64,000 nt of DNA from VRUE01 sp040879985 (GTDB taxonomy: Bacteria; Actinomycetota; Thermoleophilia; Solirubrobacterales; 70-9). The notes below the pieces were generated by a model. That model saw only the letters and a program-made list of their open reading frames with translations, had not been told where the DNA came from and ran no database searches. The position numbers and the translations under genes were made by a program. Location: positions 1 to 64,000 of the forward strand of contig JBBDJH010000020.1 of the NCBI GenBank assembly GCA_040879985.1, in the 5' to 3' direction. Below are positions 18,220-31,473 of this stretch, in pieces (within the stretch, counting starts at the first letter, position 1; every line of letters begins with the position of its first letter).

Positions 18220-19854
18220 CTAAGCGTCGTATGCCGCGTGGATGTGATCGCAGTGGTCGGCGCGGGCGAAGGCCGGTCCCGGGCCGTCGACGTCGAAGCA
18301 GTAGATCAGCTCGGTCGGCATCGCCGGCGCGGGCAGCTGCGAGAGGGTTATCGCCAGCTCGGCGCAGGGCGAGGTCGGGGCCGTGTCGGTGCAGGAGACG
18401 CCGTCGACCGCCGCGATGTCCATGCCGCGGCCGTAGTAGTGGTTGGAGACGCCGCCCGCCGCCGTGTACATCGAGTGGTCGGAGCGCAGCGAGGAAATCG
18501 TGATCTGGTGCGACTGGGTGATCGCGCCGAGCAGGCCGACGATGCGCGGGTCGATCGCGCCGCTCTCGAGGTCCTGCTTCTGCAGCTCGTTGGTGAAGGT
18601 GAGGTTCTCCCACTTGATCGGCGCCAGCACCGCGTTGGGCAGCGACAGCGCCCACTCGACCGTGCTCGTCTCGCACTTGCCTTCGATCCGGTCGGCCTCG
18701 ACGAGGACTGCCTCGACGTACCACTTGGCGTGGTTGTGCTCGAACAGGCCGGCGCGCAGGCCGCCCTGCGACCAGATCATCCGCGCCAGCGTCGCGGCGG
18801 AGTCGGCGGGGTCCTGGCGGCGGATGCGGCCGTCGCCGTCGCCGTCGACCGCGTAGCGCTTCCACTCCGCGCCGACCAGGCCGAGCGCGCCGTGCTTGCG
18901 CAGCTGCGCTTTCGACATCCCCTTGCCGAAGTTCGACTCGAGCCGGGCGACGGCGGCCAGCGCCCAGACGCCGCGGCGGCCGAGGTCGTAGCGGGCGGCG
19001 GCTCCCTCGAAGGCGTTGAGGTAGACGGCCGGCACCTTTTTGCGCCAGGGCTTCGCCGCCTCGCAGTCCAGCACCTTCAGCTTCGGCGCTTCGAAGAGCC
19101 CGGGGGCGGCGCCGTTGAGCTGCCCGTAGCACTGCGCGTTGGCGAGCACCTCGGCGACGTACCAGTCGGCGTGGTTGTAGGCGAAGACGGCGGTGTACCA
19201 GTCGCCCGGCGCACCCGAGGCCTGCAGGTAGTTGGCGGCGGAGTGGATCGCGTCCTCGGGGTCGTAGGGGTCCCTGACCCCGTCGCCGTTGGCGTCGACC
19301 CCGTAGGCGGCCCAGGTCGGCGGCATGAACTGCATCCAGCCGAGCGCGCCGGCCGAGGAGACGTTGAGGTTGGTGCCGAAGGCGGTCTCGATGCCGTTGA
19401 TCGCGGCGAGCACGCTGGGGCCCTGCGGGCCGAGCCCGTAGGCGGCGGCGGCGCGCTGGTAGATCGGCACCAGGGTCGCCGGCACCCCGGAGGGCGCGCA
19501 GCTGGAGCCGGGCAGGAGGGGGACGGAGAAGGATGGCGGCACCGGCGGGACCGCGCTCGCCCCTTCTTCGGGTTCCGTCGCCTGCGCTCGCGGCTTCGGC
19601 TCGGGCTTCGCGTCGATTCCGCCGCCGTTGCCCTGCTTCGGCTTGGGCGAGGGTGCTGGGGACGGGGACGGTGGCGCCGCCAGCGTGTCGCCGCGCTGCA
19701 CCGAGGGCTGCGGGGCGGGGGCCTCGGTCTGGCTCGCGGCGGGCTCTTCGCTCGGCGGCGCCACCGGCTCGGCCGGTTCCGCGCCGAGCGCGGCCGGCGC
19801 GGCCAGCGCCAACACCAGCATGGCCAGCGCGAAGACTCCCTTCAGGTGCACCAT
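18220..19854 (-). CDS. Secreted twin lytic-transglycosylase / M15-like hydrolase
   Basis: A 544-aa exported protein. A signal peptide (about 1-24) is followed by a Pro/Glu-rich linker to about 110. The first SLT/MltB-like domain (about 125-245) has candidate catalytic Glu156 and GALGWMQFMPPTWAAYG; the second (about 280-385) has Glu306. Each carries a DxNGDG/DGDGDG calcium-loop-like segment. The C-terminus (about 440-544) has SNHYYGRGMDI and DHCDHIH, which look like the zinc ligands of an M15/VanY-type peptidase fold. The family is expected to cut peptidoglycan glycans and perhaps peptide cross-links. The start overlaps the stop of the next upstream gene by one base. Confidence 0.8.
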   Translation of the reverse strand: MVHLKGVFALAMLVLALAAPAALGAEPAEPVAPPSEEPAASQTEAPAPQPSVQRGDTLAAPPSPSPAPSPKPKQGNGGGIDAKPEPKPRAQATEPEEGASAVPPVPPSFSVPLLPGSSCAPSGVPATLVPIYQRAAAAYGLGPQGPSVLAAINGIETAFGTNLNVSSAGALGWMQFMPPTWAAYGVDANGDGVRDPYDPEDAIHSAANYLQASGAPGDWYTAVFAYNHADWYVAEVLANAQCYGQLNGAAPGLFEAPKLKVLDCEAAKPWRKKVPAVYLNAFEGAAARYDLGRRGVWALAAVARLESNFGKGMSKAQLRKHGALGLVGAEWKRYAVDGDGDGRIRRQDPADSAATLARMIWSQGGLRAGLFEHNHAKWYVEAVLVEADRIEGKCETSTVEWALSLPNAVLAPIKWENLTFTNELQKQDLESGAIDPRIVGLLGAITQSHQITISSLRSDHSMYTAAGGVSNHYYGRGMDIAAVDGVSCTDTAPTSPCAELAITLSQLPAPAMPTELIYCFDVDGPGPAFARADHCDHIHAAYDA

Positions 19855-20729
19855 CAGCCCCTCACGTCGGTCACCAGCCAGGCGCCCCTCTTCTTGCTCA
19901 GCTCGAGCCGCAGCTCGCTGGTCAGCCCGACCCGCAGCAGCGAGGCGCTGACCGTGTAGGCCTTACCGGCTCGCGGGCCGGCGACGAGGTTGAGGACGCG
20001 CGCCTTCGGCACCTTGCCCTCGCTGGGCTGGCGCGGCGGCCGCTCGCCCAGCGCCGCGGCCAGCTGCGGCGTCGCGGTCTCGCCGAAGACGGTCCGCGCC
20101 CGCGCCGGCCGCTCGCCGATCTCATAGAAGACGAACGCCTCGGAGAAGCGGCGCGCGACCTTCATCGCCGCCGGCCCGGCGGGAACCGGCTTCTTGCTCG
20201 AGCTCGTCGCCGCGGCGCCGGCGTCGCCTTCCGGCTGGGCGGCGGCGCCGCTGTCCGGCGCCGCCCCGTCCGAGCCTTCGGTTGGGGCTGCGGCTTCGTC
20301 GCCGGCGTTGTCAGCGCTCGGCGCCACCCCGACGCCCTTGCCGACGCTGAAGTCGGGCGGGACGCCCCGCAGCACCGGGCCGCTGGGCTCCTCGGCCTGC
20401 GCTCGGGGCTCGGGGGTCGCGAGCGCGACCCGGGCCGGCGCGGCGGCGCGCTCGGGCGGCTGCTCGTCGTCGCCCGGGAGCAGCAAGGCTCCAGCCAGAA
20501 CCGCGATGCCGGCAATCGCCGCCAGCGCCCCGGCGCCGGCGCTGCGGGCGGCCGGTGCGCGACCGGCGAAGCGCTCCTGCAGAGGCCAGAGCAGGCCGCG
20601 CTCCAGCGCCCAGGCGGCCCGTTCGAAGGGCCAGCGGGCAAGGTCGGCGACAGCGATCAGGAAGCGCTTGCCGCGCCCCCGTGGATCGCCGTTGATGTGC
20701 CGTTCTCTCAACATCTGTTTGAAGCCCAC
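19854..20729 (-). CDS. Single-span membrane protein, TcpC-like extracellular domain
   Basis: A 291-aa protein with a basic cytoplasmic N-terminus, one membrane span (about 65-86) and a low-complexity Ala/Pro/Glu linker. A C-terminal domain (about 195-291) begins KVARRFSEAFVFYEIG and ends in alternating strands. The shape resembles the NTF2-like extracellular domains of conjugation protein TcpC/VirB8, but the similarity is by eye only. It starts at GTG 20729 or possibly at ATG 20714. Coupling by a one-base overlap to the transglycosylase gene suggests the two proteins work together at the cell envelope. Function is unproven. Confidence 0.55.
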   Translation of the reverse strand: MGFKQMLRERHINGDPRGRGKRFLIAVADLARWPFERAAWALERGLLWPLQERFAGRAPAARSAGAGALAAIAGIAVLAGALLLPGDDEQPPERAAAPARVALATPEPRAQAEEPSGPVLRGVPPDFSVGKGVGVAPSADNAGDEAAAPTEGSDGAAPDSGAAAQPEGDAGAAATSSSKKPVPAGPAAMKVARRFSEAFVFYEIGERPARARTVFGETATPQLAAALGERPPRQPSEGKVPKARVLNLVAGPRAGKAYTVSASLLRVGLTSELRLELSKKRGAWLVTDVRG

Positions 20730-20835
20730 ACAAGCTTACGTCGGAATCGACTCGCCGTTCCTAAAGTCCCGCTAGCTGGATTGCCTATCCCAACAACCGT
20801 TCCGCCACTGCTTAGCAGCGTTTCCTCAGCCCTGT

Positions 20836-23426
<2,591 letters not shown>

Positions 23427-23427
<1 letters not shown>

Positions 23428-23777
23428 CAGGTTCCTTCCCTCGATATTCGCCGTTCGAGCTCGGCCGCGTGGTGGCGCATGCGCTCCAGCTTGGCCTTCA
23501 TCCGCGCAACTTCGGCTTCCATCTCGAGGACGATTTCGACCCCGGACAGGTTGAGCCCGGTCGAGGTGAGGCGCTGGATGTGGCGCAGGCGCTCGACGTC
23601 GCGCTGCGAGTAGAGGCGCGTGTTCTTCGCCGAGCGCTGCGGCTCGATCAGGCCGCGCGCCTCGTACACGCGCAGCGTCTGCGGGTGCATCTCGGCGAGC
23701 TCGGCGGCGACCGAGATCATGAACACGCCCTGCTCGTCGTCGACCGATATCTCGATCCGCTCGCGCCGCACGGTCAC
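23427..23777 (-). CDS. hspR: Heat-shock repressor HspR (MerR family)
   Basis: A 116-aa MerR-type regulator. The N-terminal winged helix (about 18-85) carries MISVAAELAEMHPQTLRVYEARGLIEPQRS, of which the MHPQTLR-type recognition helix is the HspR hallmark, then a coiled-coil tail. Known HspR represses the dnaK operon and clpB with DnaK as co-repressor. The start is GTG with GGTGG before it. It is coupled to clpB by a one-base overlap and separated from dnaJ by a 64-bp gap containing a strong hairpin. Confidence 0.93.
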
Positions 23778-23792
23778 AGCCCACCACCCCCG

Positions 23793-23839
23793 TTCCGCTG
23801 TTCCTTACCGGCGCATAGCAGGGGAAAGGAACAGTGGAA
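23793..23839 (-). promoter_or_regulatory. Hairpin between dnaJ and hspR
   Basis: A 14-bp inverted repeat (23793-23806 and 23826-23839, one mismatch that would be a G-U pair in RNA) with a 19-nt spacer fills the gap between the dnaJ stop and the hspR GTG. It could be an attenuator, an RNase processing or mRNA-stabilising stem that sets different levels for dnaK-grpE-dnaJ and hspR-clpB, or an operator. There is no T-run after it. Confidence 0.6.
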
Positions 23840-23841
23840 GG

Positions 23842-24762
<921 letters not shown>

Positions 24763-24771
24763 GAGCGTCCC

Positions 24772-25361
24772 TTACTCCGCCACCACGACCCGGGCGGGCC
24801 GGATCAGCTGCTCGCCCAGGCGGTAGCCCTTTTGCATCGTCTCGACGACGACGCCCGACTCGACCCCGTCGGCCGGCTGCGCCGAAAGCGCCTCGTGCAG
24901 GTTGGGGTCGAACTTCTCCCCCTTGGGATCGACGGCCTCGATTCCGTGCCTGCTCAGCGCCTCGCGCAGCGAGCGGAAGACGAGCAGCACGCCATGTGCC
25001 AGCCCATCGTCCGAGTCCCCCTCGGGATCGAGGCCGGCGGCCTGCAACGCCCGCTCCAAGTCATCGAGCACCGGCAAAACGTCCCGCAGCACTTCAGCTT
25101 TTCCCCTACCAGTGGCGGCAAGCACATCAGCGCTCATCCGCTTGCGGTAGTTCTCGAAATCCGCTTTCGTCCGCTTGGCGAGGTCCAGGTAGTCGTCCCG
25201 CTCCTTCAGCAGCGCATCGAGGTCCTGCTCGACCTGCTCATCTCCCGTGGGTGGCGTGGTGGAGGGGGTTTCCGGCCGGGTGAGGCCGGATTCCCCCTCC
25301 GCCGCGACAGGACCCGCGGGCCGGGACTCGTCGGTCCCTTGCTCGTCCCGCTCCTCGGGCC

Positions 25362-25365
<4 letters not shown>
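24772..25365 (-). CDS. grpE: Nucleotide exchange factor GrpE
   Basis: A 197-aa GrpE that releases ADP from DnaK. An acidic, disordered N-terminus (to about 45) is followed by the long helix with DDYLDLAKRTKADFENYRKR, and the beta-domain with the KYRLGEQLIRPARV-type ending (MQKGYRLGEQLIRPARVVVAE is near-diagnostic). The start is GTG, overlapping the dnaK stop by 4 bp. Confidence 0.95.
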
Positions 25366-27266
<1,901 letters not shown>

Positions 27267-27306
27267 TTCGTGCATACCTCCAGGTCCAGGGGTTTGTGTC
27301 AACTGG

Positions 27307-27334
27307 TTTGAGAGCCGCCGTGCGGACTCTGAAA
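27307..27334. promoter_or_regulatory. Degenerate inverted repeat upstream of dnaK
   Basis: In the 193-bp divergent region between dnaK and the EEP gene, TTTGAGAG (27307-27314) and CTCTGAAA (27327-27334) form 8-bp arms with one mismatch and a 12-nt spacer. The half-sites faintly recall HAIR arms (TTGAG/CTCAA), but spacing and sequence do not match the known HspR box. It is a weak candidate operator. Confidence 0.25.
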
Positions 27335-27459
27335 ATCTAAGTGGCAGTGTGGCAGATCCCGCAAGGGAGTTCAAGTCGCTGGCGTATATTGGTTTCGCAG
27401 GCTGTGCAGCGGGCACACGAGAGGCGCCTCTACCAATCCATGGATTTAGGAGGAATGCC

Positions 27460-28764
27460 TTGAGCTACGCCCATCAATCCGCACGCCGGTCGGTCATCGC
27501 GCTGGCCGCCACGGCACTCGTCTTCGCCCTCTTACCCGCCCTGGCAGCCGCCGGCGGCAAGGGCAACGGCCACTCGAAGCATCATGCCGTCCACCACCAG
27601 TCTGTCGCCAAGCACCACCAGGGCAAGTCCCATGGGAAGCCCGGCAAGCACCACGGCAAGTCGCATGGCAAGCACCACGGCCACCACGGCGAGCCCGGCC
27701 ACCACCACGGCAACAAGGGCCGCGGCAAGGCCTTCGACACGATGACCCGCAACCTCTATCTCGGCGCCAACCTGACGCCGGCGATCGGCGCGCCCAGCCT
27801 CGAAGCCCTGGCCGCGGCCAACGGGCAGATCCTGCGCGAAGTGACGCACAACGACTTCCCGACCCGGGCCGAGGGCCTGGCCGAGGAGATCATCGAGCAC
27901 AAGCCCGACCTCGTCGGCCTGCAGGAGGTCGCGCTGTGGCGCACCGCGCCGCCGAGCGCCTTCGTGCTGCAGACCGGCCCGAGCGCGGAAACCGTCCGCT
28001 ACGACTACCTGGCCGAACTGCTCGCCGAGCTCAACGACGGCAAAAAACGCTACGAAGTCGTCGTCGTCCAGACCGAGTTTGACCTCGAGGCCCCCGCCGA
28101 CGAGAACGGGGTCGCCGGGGACGGCATCGCCGCCCAGGGGATCCCCAACGCGGAGATCAACGGCCGGTTGACGATGCGCGACGTGATCCTCGCCCGGCAC
28201 GGCGCCGGCGTGCGGACCTGGAACGCGCAGGGGGCGAACTTCAACACCCTGTTGGAAATTCCGATCCTGGGCACGCCGCTGCCGATCGCGCGCGGTTGGA
28301 CCGCGACCGACGCCAAGGTCCGCGGCAGCCATCCGTTCCGTTTCGTCAACACCCACCTGGAGGCGTTTCAGCCGCTGATCCGTCAGGCCCAGGCGGCTGA
28401 GCTGGTCGCGCCGGGCGGCCCGGCGACGAGCGATCGGCCCGTCGTCCTCGTCGGCGACCTCAACTCCGACGACGACACCGTCGAAGGGGCGGACCGGCTC
28501 GCCTACGAACTGCTGCTGGCCAACGGCATGGTCAACCGCAGCACCGACGAACCGCTCAGCTGCTGCCTCAACGCGAGCCTGCTGGGCGAGTTCGACGGCG
28601 GCAGCGTCGCCGATTTCGACCACCAGGTCGACCACATACTGACCCGCGACCCGAGCAAGGTATTGCTGCGCGAGTCGCTGGTGACCGGCCTGTTCCCGGT
28701 CAACGGGTTCTGGAACTCAGACCACGCCGGAGTATTTAGTGCCCTGAGGTTTCGCACGCATTAA
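27460..28764 (+). CDS. Secreted His-rich endonuclease/exonuclease/phosphatase-fold protein
   Basis: A 434-aa exported protein. A signal peptide (about 1-27) is followed by a His/Lys/Gly-rich segment (about 28-87) of repeated HHGKSHGK-like runs. The EEP (DNase I-like) fold begins at TMTRNLYLGANL; LVGLQEVALW carries the metal-binding Glu, VGDLNSDD the Asp/Asn pair, and NSDHAGVFS the catalytic His. The TTG at 27460 is supported by AGGAGG at 27448-27453. The substrate may be nucleic acid or a phospholipid/phosphoester. The His-rich tract could bind Zn, Cu or Ni. It is divergent from dnaK. Confidence 0.8.
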   Translation: MSYAHQSARRSVIALAATALVFALLPALAAAGGKGNGHSKHHAVHHQSVAKHHQGKSHGKPGKHHGKSHGKHHGHHGEPGHHHGNKGRGKAFDTMTRNLYLGANLTPAIGAPSLEALAAANGQILREVTHNDFPTRAEGLAEEIIEHKPDLVGLQEVALWRTAPPSAFVLQTGPSAETVRYDYLAELLAELNDGKKRYEVVVVQTEFDLEAPADENGVAGDGIAAQGIPNAEINGRLTMRDVILARHGAGVRTWNAQGANFNTLLEIPILGTPLPIARGWTATDAKVRGSHPFRFVNTHLEAFQPLIRQAQAAELVAPGGPATSDRPVVLVGDLNSDDDTVEGADRLAYELLLANGMVNRSTDEPLSCCLNASLLGEFDGGSVADFDHQVDHILTRDPSKVLLRESLVTGLFPVNGFWNSDHAGVFSALRFRTH

Positions 28765-28781
28765 CCAGCTCAAATAAAGGT

Positions 28782-28812
28782 CATCCCGGTAGGGGAACCC
28801 CTAACCGGGATG
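28782..28812. terminator. Bidirectional terminator hairpin
   Basis: A strong stem of about 14 bp (outer arms CATCCCGGT at 28782-28790 and ACCGGGATG at 28804-28812, inner AGGGG/CCCCT, one bulged A) lies exactly between two convergent genes, 18 nt after the EEP stop and 8 nt past the cytochrome stop. Position and symmetry suggest a shared terminator, though U-tracts are weak. Confidence 0.7.
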
Positions 28813-28819
28813 GCCGCCA

Positions 28820-29236
28820 TTACCCCTCGCCCGCGGTGCGGGCGACGAATTCGGCGACCTCTTCGGCCTGTTCGCCGCTGATTATTCCGCCCGGCATCAG
28901 GCCCGGGGTCGTGGTGCTGTCGACACCCTCTTCGATCGCGTTGAGGACGCGCCCTTCGGTCGCTTCGATCGTCTCCTCCGCGGTCGGGCCTTCCGGCTTG
29001 CCGTTGGGGGCGAGCAGTTCGTCCAGGTCGGGCGCGAAGTTGCCGTCGGTGCCCGCCGCGTAGAGCGTGTGGCAGTTGCCGCAGTTGGTCTCGAAGAGGC
29101 TCTTGCCCTGCTGCAGGTCGGCCGGCACCGAGGCCGCGGTCGCGTCGTCGCCATCCGCGCGGAAGGCGAGCCAGGGGATCAGGACCGCCAGGAGGATGAC
29201 CAGCAGACCGAAGACGATGAAGGTCTTCTTGCTCAT
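28820..29236 (-). CDS. Membrane-anchored cytochrome c
   Basis: A 138-aa monoheme c-type cytochrome. An N-terminal uncleaved membrane anchor (about 5-24) is followed by the heme-attachment motif CGNCH at 52-56, and a likely axial Met lies near LMPGG. It should shuttle electrons outside the membrane. The ATG at 29236 overlaps the nth stop (ATGA); an upstream in-frame extension would run inside nth and is not needed. No oxidase genes are adjacent. Confidence 0.87.
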   Translation of the reverse strand: MSKKTFIVFGLLVILLAVLIPWLAFRADGDDATAASVPADLQQGKSLFETNCGNCHTLYAAGTDGNFAPDLDELLAPNGKPEGPTAEETIEATEGRVLNAIEEGVDSTTTPGLMPGGIISGEQAEEVAEFVARTAGEG

Positions 29237-29898
29237 TTGCGCTCGGCACGGTACCAGGGGCAGTTGCGACGTAGCGCGCACTCGCCGCAGCGCGGTTTCG
29301 GGCGGCAGAGCTCGCGCCCGTGGCGGATCAGGTTCATGTGCAGCTCGTAGGCGTCGGCGGGGTCGACGATCGCCAGCATCTCGTCGTGGGCGCGCTCGAA
29401 CGAGGCCTTCGCCGGGAACAGCCCGAGGCGGCCGCCGACGCGGTGGACGTGGACGTCGACCGGGATCTCCGGGATGCCCCAGGTGAAGATCAGCACGCAG
29501 GCCGCGGTTTTGCGCCCGACGCCGGGCAGCGCGAGCAGGAACTCAAGCGACTCCTCGCGCGGCGCCGCCTCGGTCCAGTCGAGGTCGGGGGGCTCGCCGA
29601 GCCGCTCCAGGATCGCCTGGATCCGCGGCGCCTTCTGCCGCGCCAGTCCGCCGGGCCGGATCGCCTCCTCCAGCTCCTCGAGCGGCGCGTCCCGCACCGC
29701 CTCCCAGCTCGGGTAGCGTTCGCGCAGCTGCCCGAATGAGCGGTCGCGGTTGCGGTCATTGGTGTGCTGAGAGAGCACCGTCTTGACCAGCTCCGCGATC
29801 GGCTGCCGATGCGGCGCCGCCTGCGGCCGCCCGTACATCTCCCGCAAGCGATCTCGTATCGCCCGCACACGCGCCCTACGCGGCCTCGTCCAGGTCAT
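29233..29898 (-). CDS. nth: Endonuclease III family DNA glycosylase
   Basis: Base-excision repair glycosylase/AP lyase (221 aa) for oxidised pyrimidines. The HhH motif LPGVGRKTAACV supplies catalytic Lys130, and PVDVHVHRV has catalytic Asp148. A C-terminal [4Fe-4S] cluster is indicated by Cys spacing C-x5-C-x2-C-x5-C; the first gap is one residue shorter than the classical C-x6-C. It overlaps the cytochrome gene by 4 bp and is divergent from the PAP2 gene. Confidence 0.9.
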   Translation of the reverse strand: MTWTRPRRARVRAIRDRLREMYGRPQAAPHRQPIAELVKTVLSQHTNDRNRDRSFGQLRERYPSWEAVRDAPLEELEEAIRPGGLARQKAPRIQAILERLGEPPDLDWTEAAPREESLEFLLALPGVGRKTAACVLIFTWGIPEIPVDVHVHRVGGRLGLFPAKASFERAHDEMLAIVDPADAYELHMNLIRHGRELCRPKPRCGECALRRNCPWYRAERK

Positions 29899-29953
29899 CG
29901 CCGGGACCCTAGCCCGCTTCTCTCGCCGTTAACGCCACGATTACAATTGCCAG

Positions 29954-30736
29954 ATGTCTCGCGCCTTTGCCGCAGTCACGGCGAAATTGCCCCAGGGCTG
30001 GGGCGACCTGGGCAGGCAGATCGGCCTGCTCGTCCTCGTCGACCTCGCCTACGAGACCGTGCGCGGCATGGCCGACGGCCAGCGCGCCGTCGCCTTCGCC
30101 AACGGCCAGGCGATCATCGACGCCGAGCGCGCCACCCACACCTTCTTCGAGCCCAGCATGCAAGCGTTCTTCATCCAGGCGCAGTGGCTGGTCGACTTCG
30201 CCAACCAGGTCTACATGAACAGCCAGTTCGCGGTCGTCGTCGCCTTCTTCTTCTGGGTCTACTTCTTCCACAACGACGCCTTCTACTTCGTCCGCAACAT
30301 GTTCATCGTCTCGATGGGCCTGGCCCTGCTCGGCTACGCCCTGTTCGCCACTGCGCCACCGCGCTTCTACCCCGAGTACGGCTTCGTCGACACGATCAAC
30401 GACTTCTCCAGCGTCAACCACGACTCCGGCCTGGCGAAAGCCTTCATCAACCCCTACGCGGCGGTGCCCAGCATGCACTGCGCCTTCGCCGTGCTGGTCG
30501 GGATCAGCGCCGCCCGCCTCGTCCGCAACCGCCCGGCCAAGGTCTTCTGGGCCTGCTGGCCGCTGCTGATCGCCTGGGTCGTGATCGTCACCGGCAACCA
30601 CTACTGGGTCGACATCGCCCTCGGCTGGGCCGTCGCCGCGGTCGCCGCTCTGGTCGCCCAGCGGCTGCTCGCCCGCGCCCGCCCCGAGGCCTGGGCCTGG
30701 CGAGCGCGGTCCTCACCCCAGGAAGCCGAGGCATAG
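29954..30736 (+). CDS. PAP2/Aur1-like membrane phosphatase or transferase
   Basis: A 260-aa integral membrane protein with about five to six spans. PAP2-superfamily motifs in Aur1/PAP2_3 form are seen: VPSMHCAF (equivalent to PSGH) and NHYWVDIALG (the His-x3-Asp block). Members dephosphorylate or transfer phosphate-linked lipid head groups. It sits 10 bp upstream of a phosphatidylinositol-phosphate synthase gene and two genes from inositol-3-phosphate synthase. A role in converting PI-phosphate to PI, or making another inositol lipid, is therefore an attractive inference from context alone. Confidence 0.82.
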   Translation: MSRAFAAVTAKLPQGWGDLGRQIGLLVLVDLAYETVRGMADGQRAVAFANGQAIIDAERATHTFFEPSMQAFFIQAQWLVDFANQVYMNSQFAVVVAFFFWVYFFHNDAFYFVRNMFIVSMGLALLGYALFATAPPRFYPEYGFVDTINDFSSVNHDSGLAKAFINPYAAVPSMHCAFAVLVGISAARLVRNRPAKVFWACWPLLIAWVVIVTGNHYWVDIALGWAVAAVAALVAQRLLARARPEAWAWRARSSPQEAEA

Positions 30737-30746
30737 ACTCAGCGCA

Positions 30747-31412
30747 ATGGATTCGCCGGCGCCCCCGAGTGCCCCGAGCAGCCGCCGCAACGGGCGCCAG
30801 GCCCGCAACGGGCAGGAGCTCCGCGCCTACGCGCGCGACCGCCTGATCGAGTCGCGCCTGACCCCGAACGCGATCTCGGTCGCCGGCCTGATCGGCAACC
30901 TGGTCGCCGCCGGCCTGGTCACGCAGCGCCTCTTCTTCCTCGCCGGCGTCGCCTTCATCCTCGGCTCGGTGATGGACACGCTCGACGGCCGCTACTCGCG
31001 GATGTCGGGCAAGGGGACGCTCTTCGGCGCCTTCCTCGACTCGACCCTGGACCGGATCGAGGAGGGGGTCGTGCTCGCCGCGGTGGCCGGCTACTTCGCC
31101 GCGACCGGCGACGATTTCGCCGCCGCGATGTGCGTCGTCGCCGTGCTCGGCTCGCTGATGGTCTCCTATACGCGCGCCCGCGCCGAGGCGCTCGGGGTCG
31201 AGTGCAAAGTCGGCCTGGCGACGCGGCCCGTCCGGGTAGTCATACTTTCGGTCGGCTTGGTCTTCGCCAAGGGTGCCGGGCTCGGCGACTTCGAGCTGCT
31301 GGCCCCGGCGGTCTACCTGATCGCGGTGCTGACCATCGTCACCACGATCCAACGCGTATGGCACGTCCGCAACGAGCTATCGAACCAGTCCCCGGGGCCA
31401 CCCGAGCTGTAA
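30747..31412 (+). CDS. CDP-alcohol phosphatidyltransferase, likely PI-phosphate synthase
   Basis: A 221-aa membrane enzyme with the CDP-AP motif: Asp77-x2-Asp80-Gly81-x2-Ser-Arg85-x8-Gly94-x3-Asp98-x3-Asp102, where Ser replaces the usual Ala before Arg. Four acidic residues for metal and CDP-DAG binding are intact. Its resemblance to mycobacterial PgsA1 (PIP synthase), and the gene for inositol-3-phosphate synthase 61 bp downstream, point to transfer of inositol phosphate onto CDP-diacylglycerol. PgpS-type glycerol-phosphate transfer is the main alternative. Confidence 0.85.
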   Translation: MDSPAPPSAPSSRRNGRQARNGQELRAYARDRLIESRLTPNAISVAGLIGNLVAAGLVTQRLFFLAGVAFILGSVMDTLDGRYSRMSGKGTLFGAFLDSTLDRIEEGVVLAAVAGYFAATGDDFAAAMCVVAVLGSLMVSYTRARAEALGVECKVGLATRPVRVVILSVGLVFAKGAGLGDFELLAPAVYLIAVLTIVTTIQRVWHVRNELSNQSPGPPEL

Positions 31413-31473
31413 CCAGCGCAAGCGGCGGGTTACTGTGCCCGTCAGCCAGACCGAGGAAGGAATCTAGAACTTC

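Noticed and set aside
23428..23787. Extending ClpB upstream by 120 residues
   Set aside because: That stretch overlaps hspR in another frame and lacks ClpB homology; the ATG at 23427 gives the standard N-terminus and a ribosome site.
27267..27459. HAIR or CIRCE operator upstream of dnaK
   Set aside because: No sequence fits either consensus; only a degenerate repeat with wrong spacing was found and is listed with low confidence.
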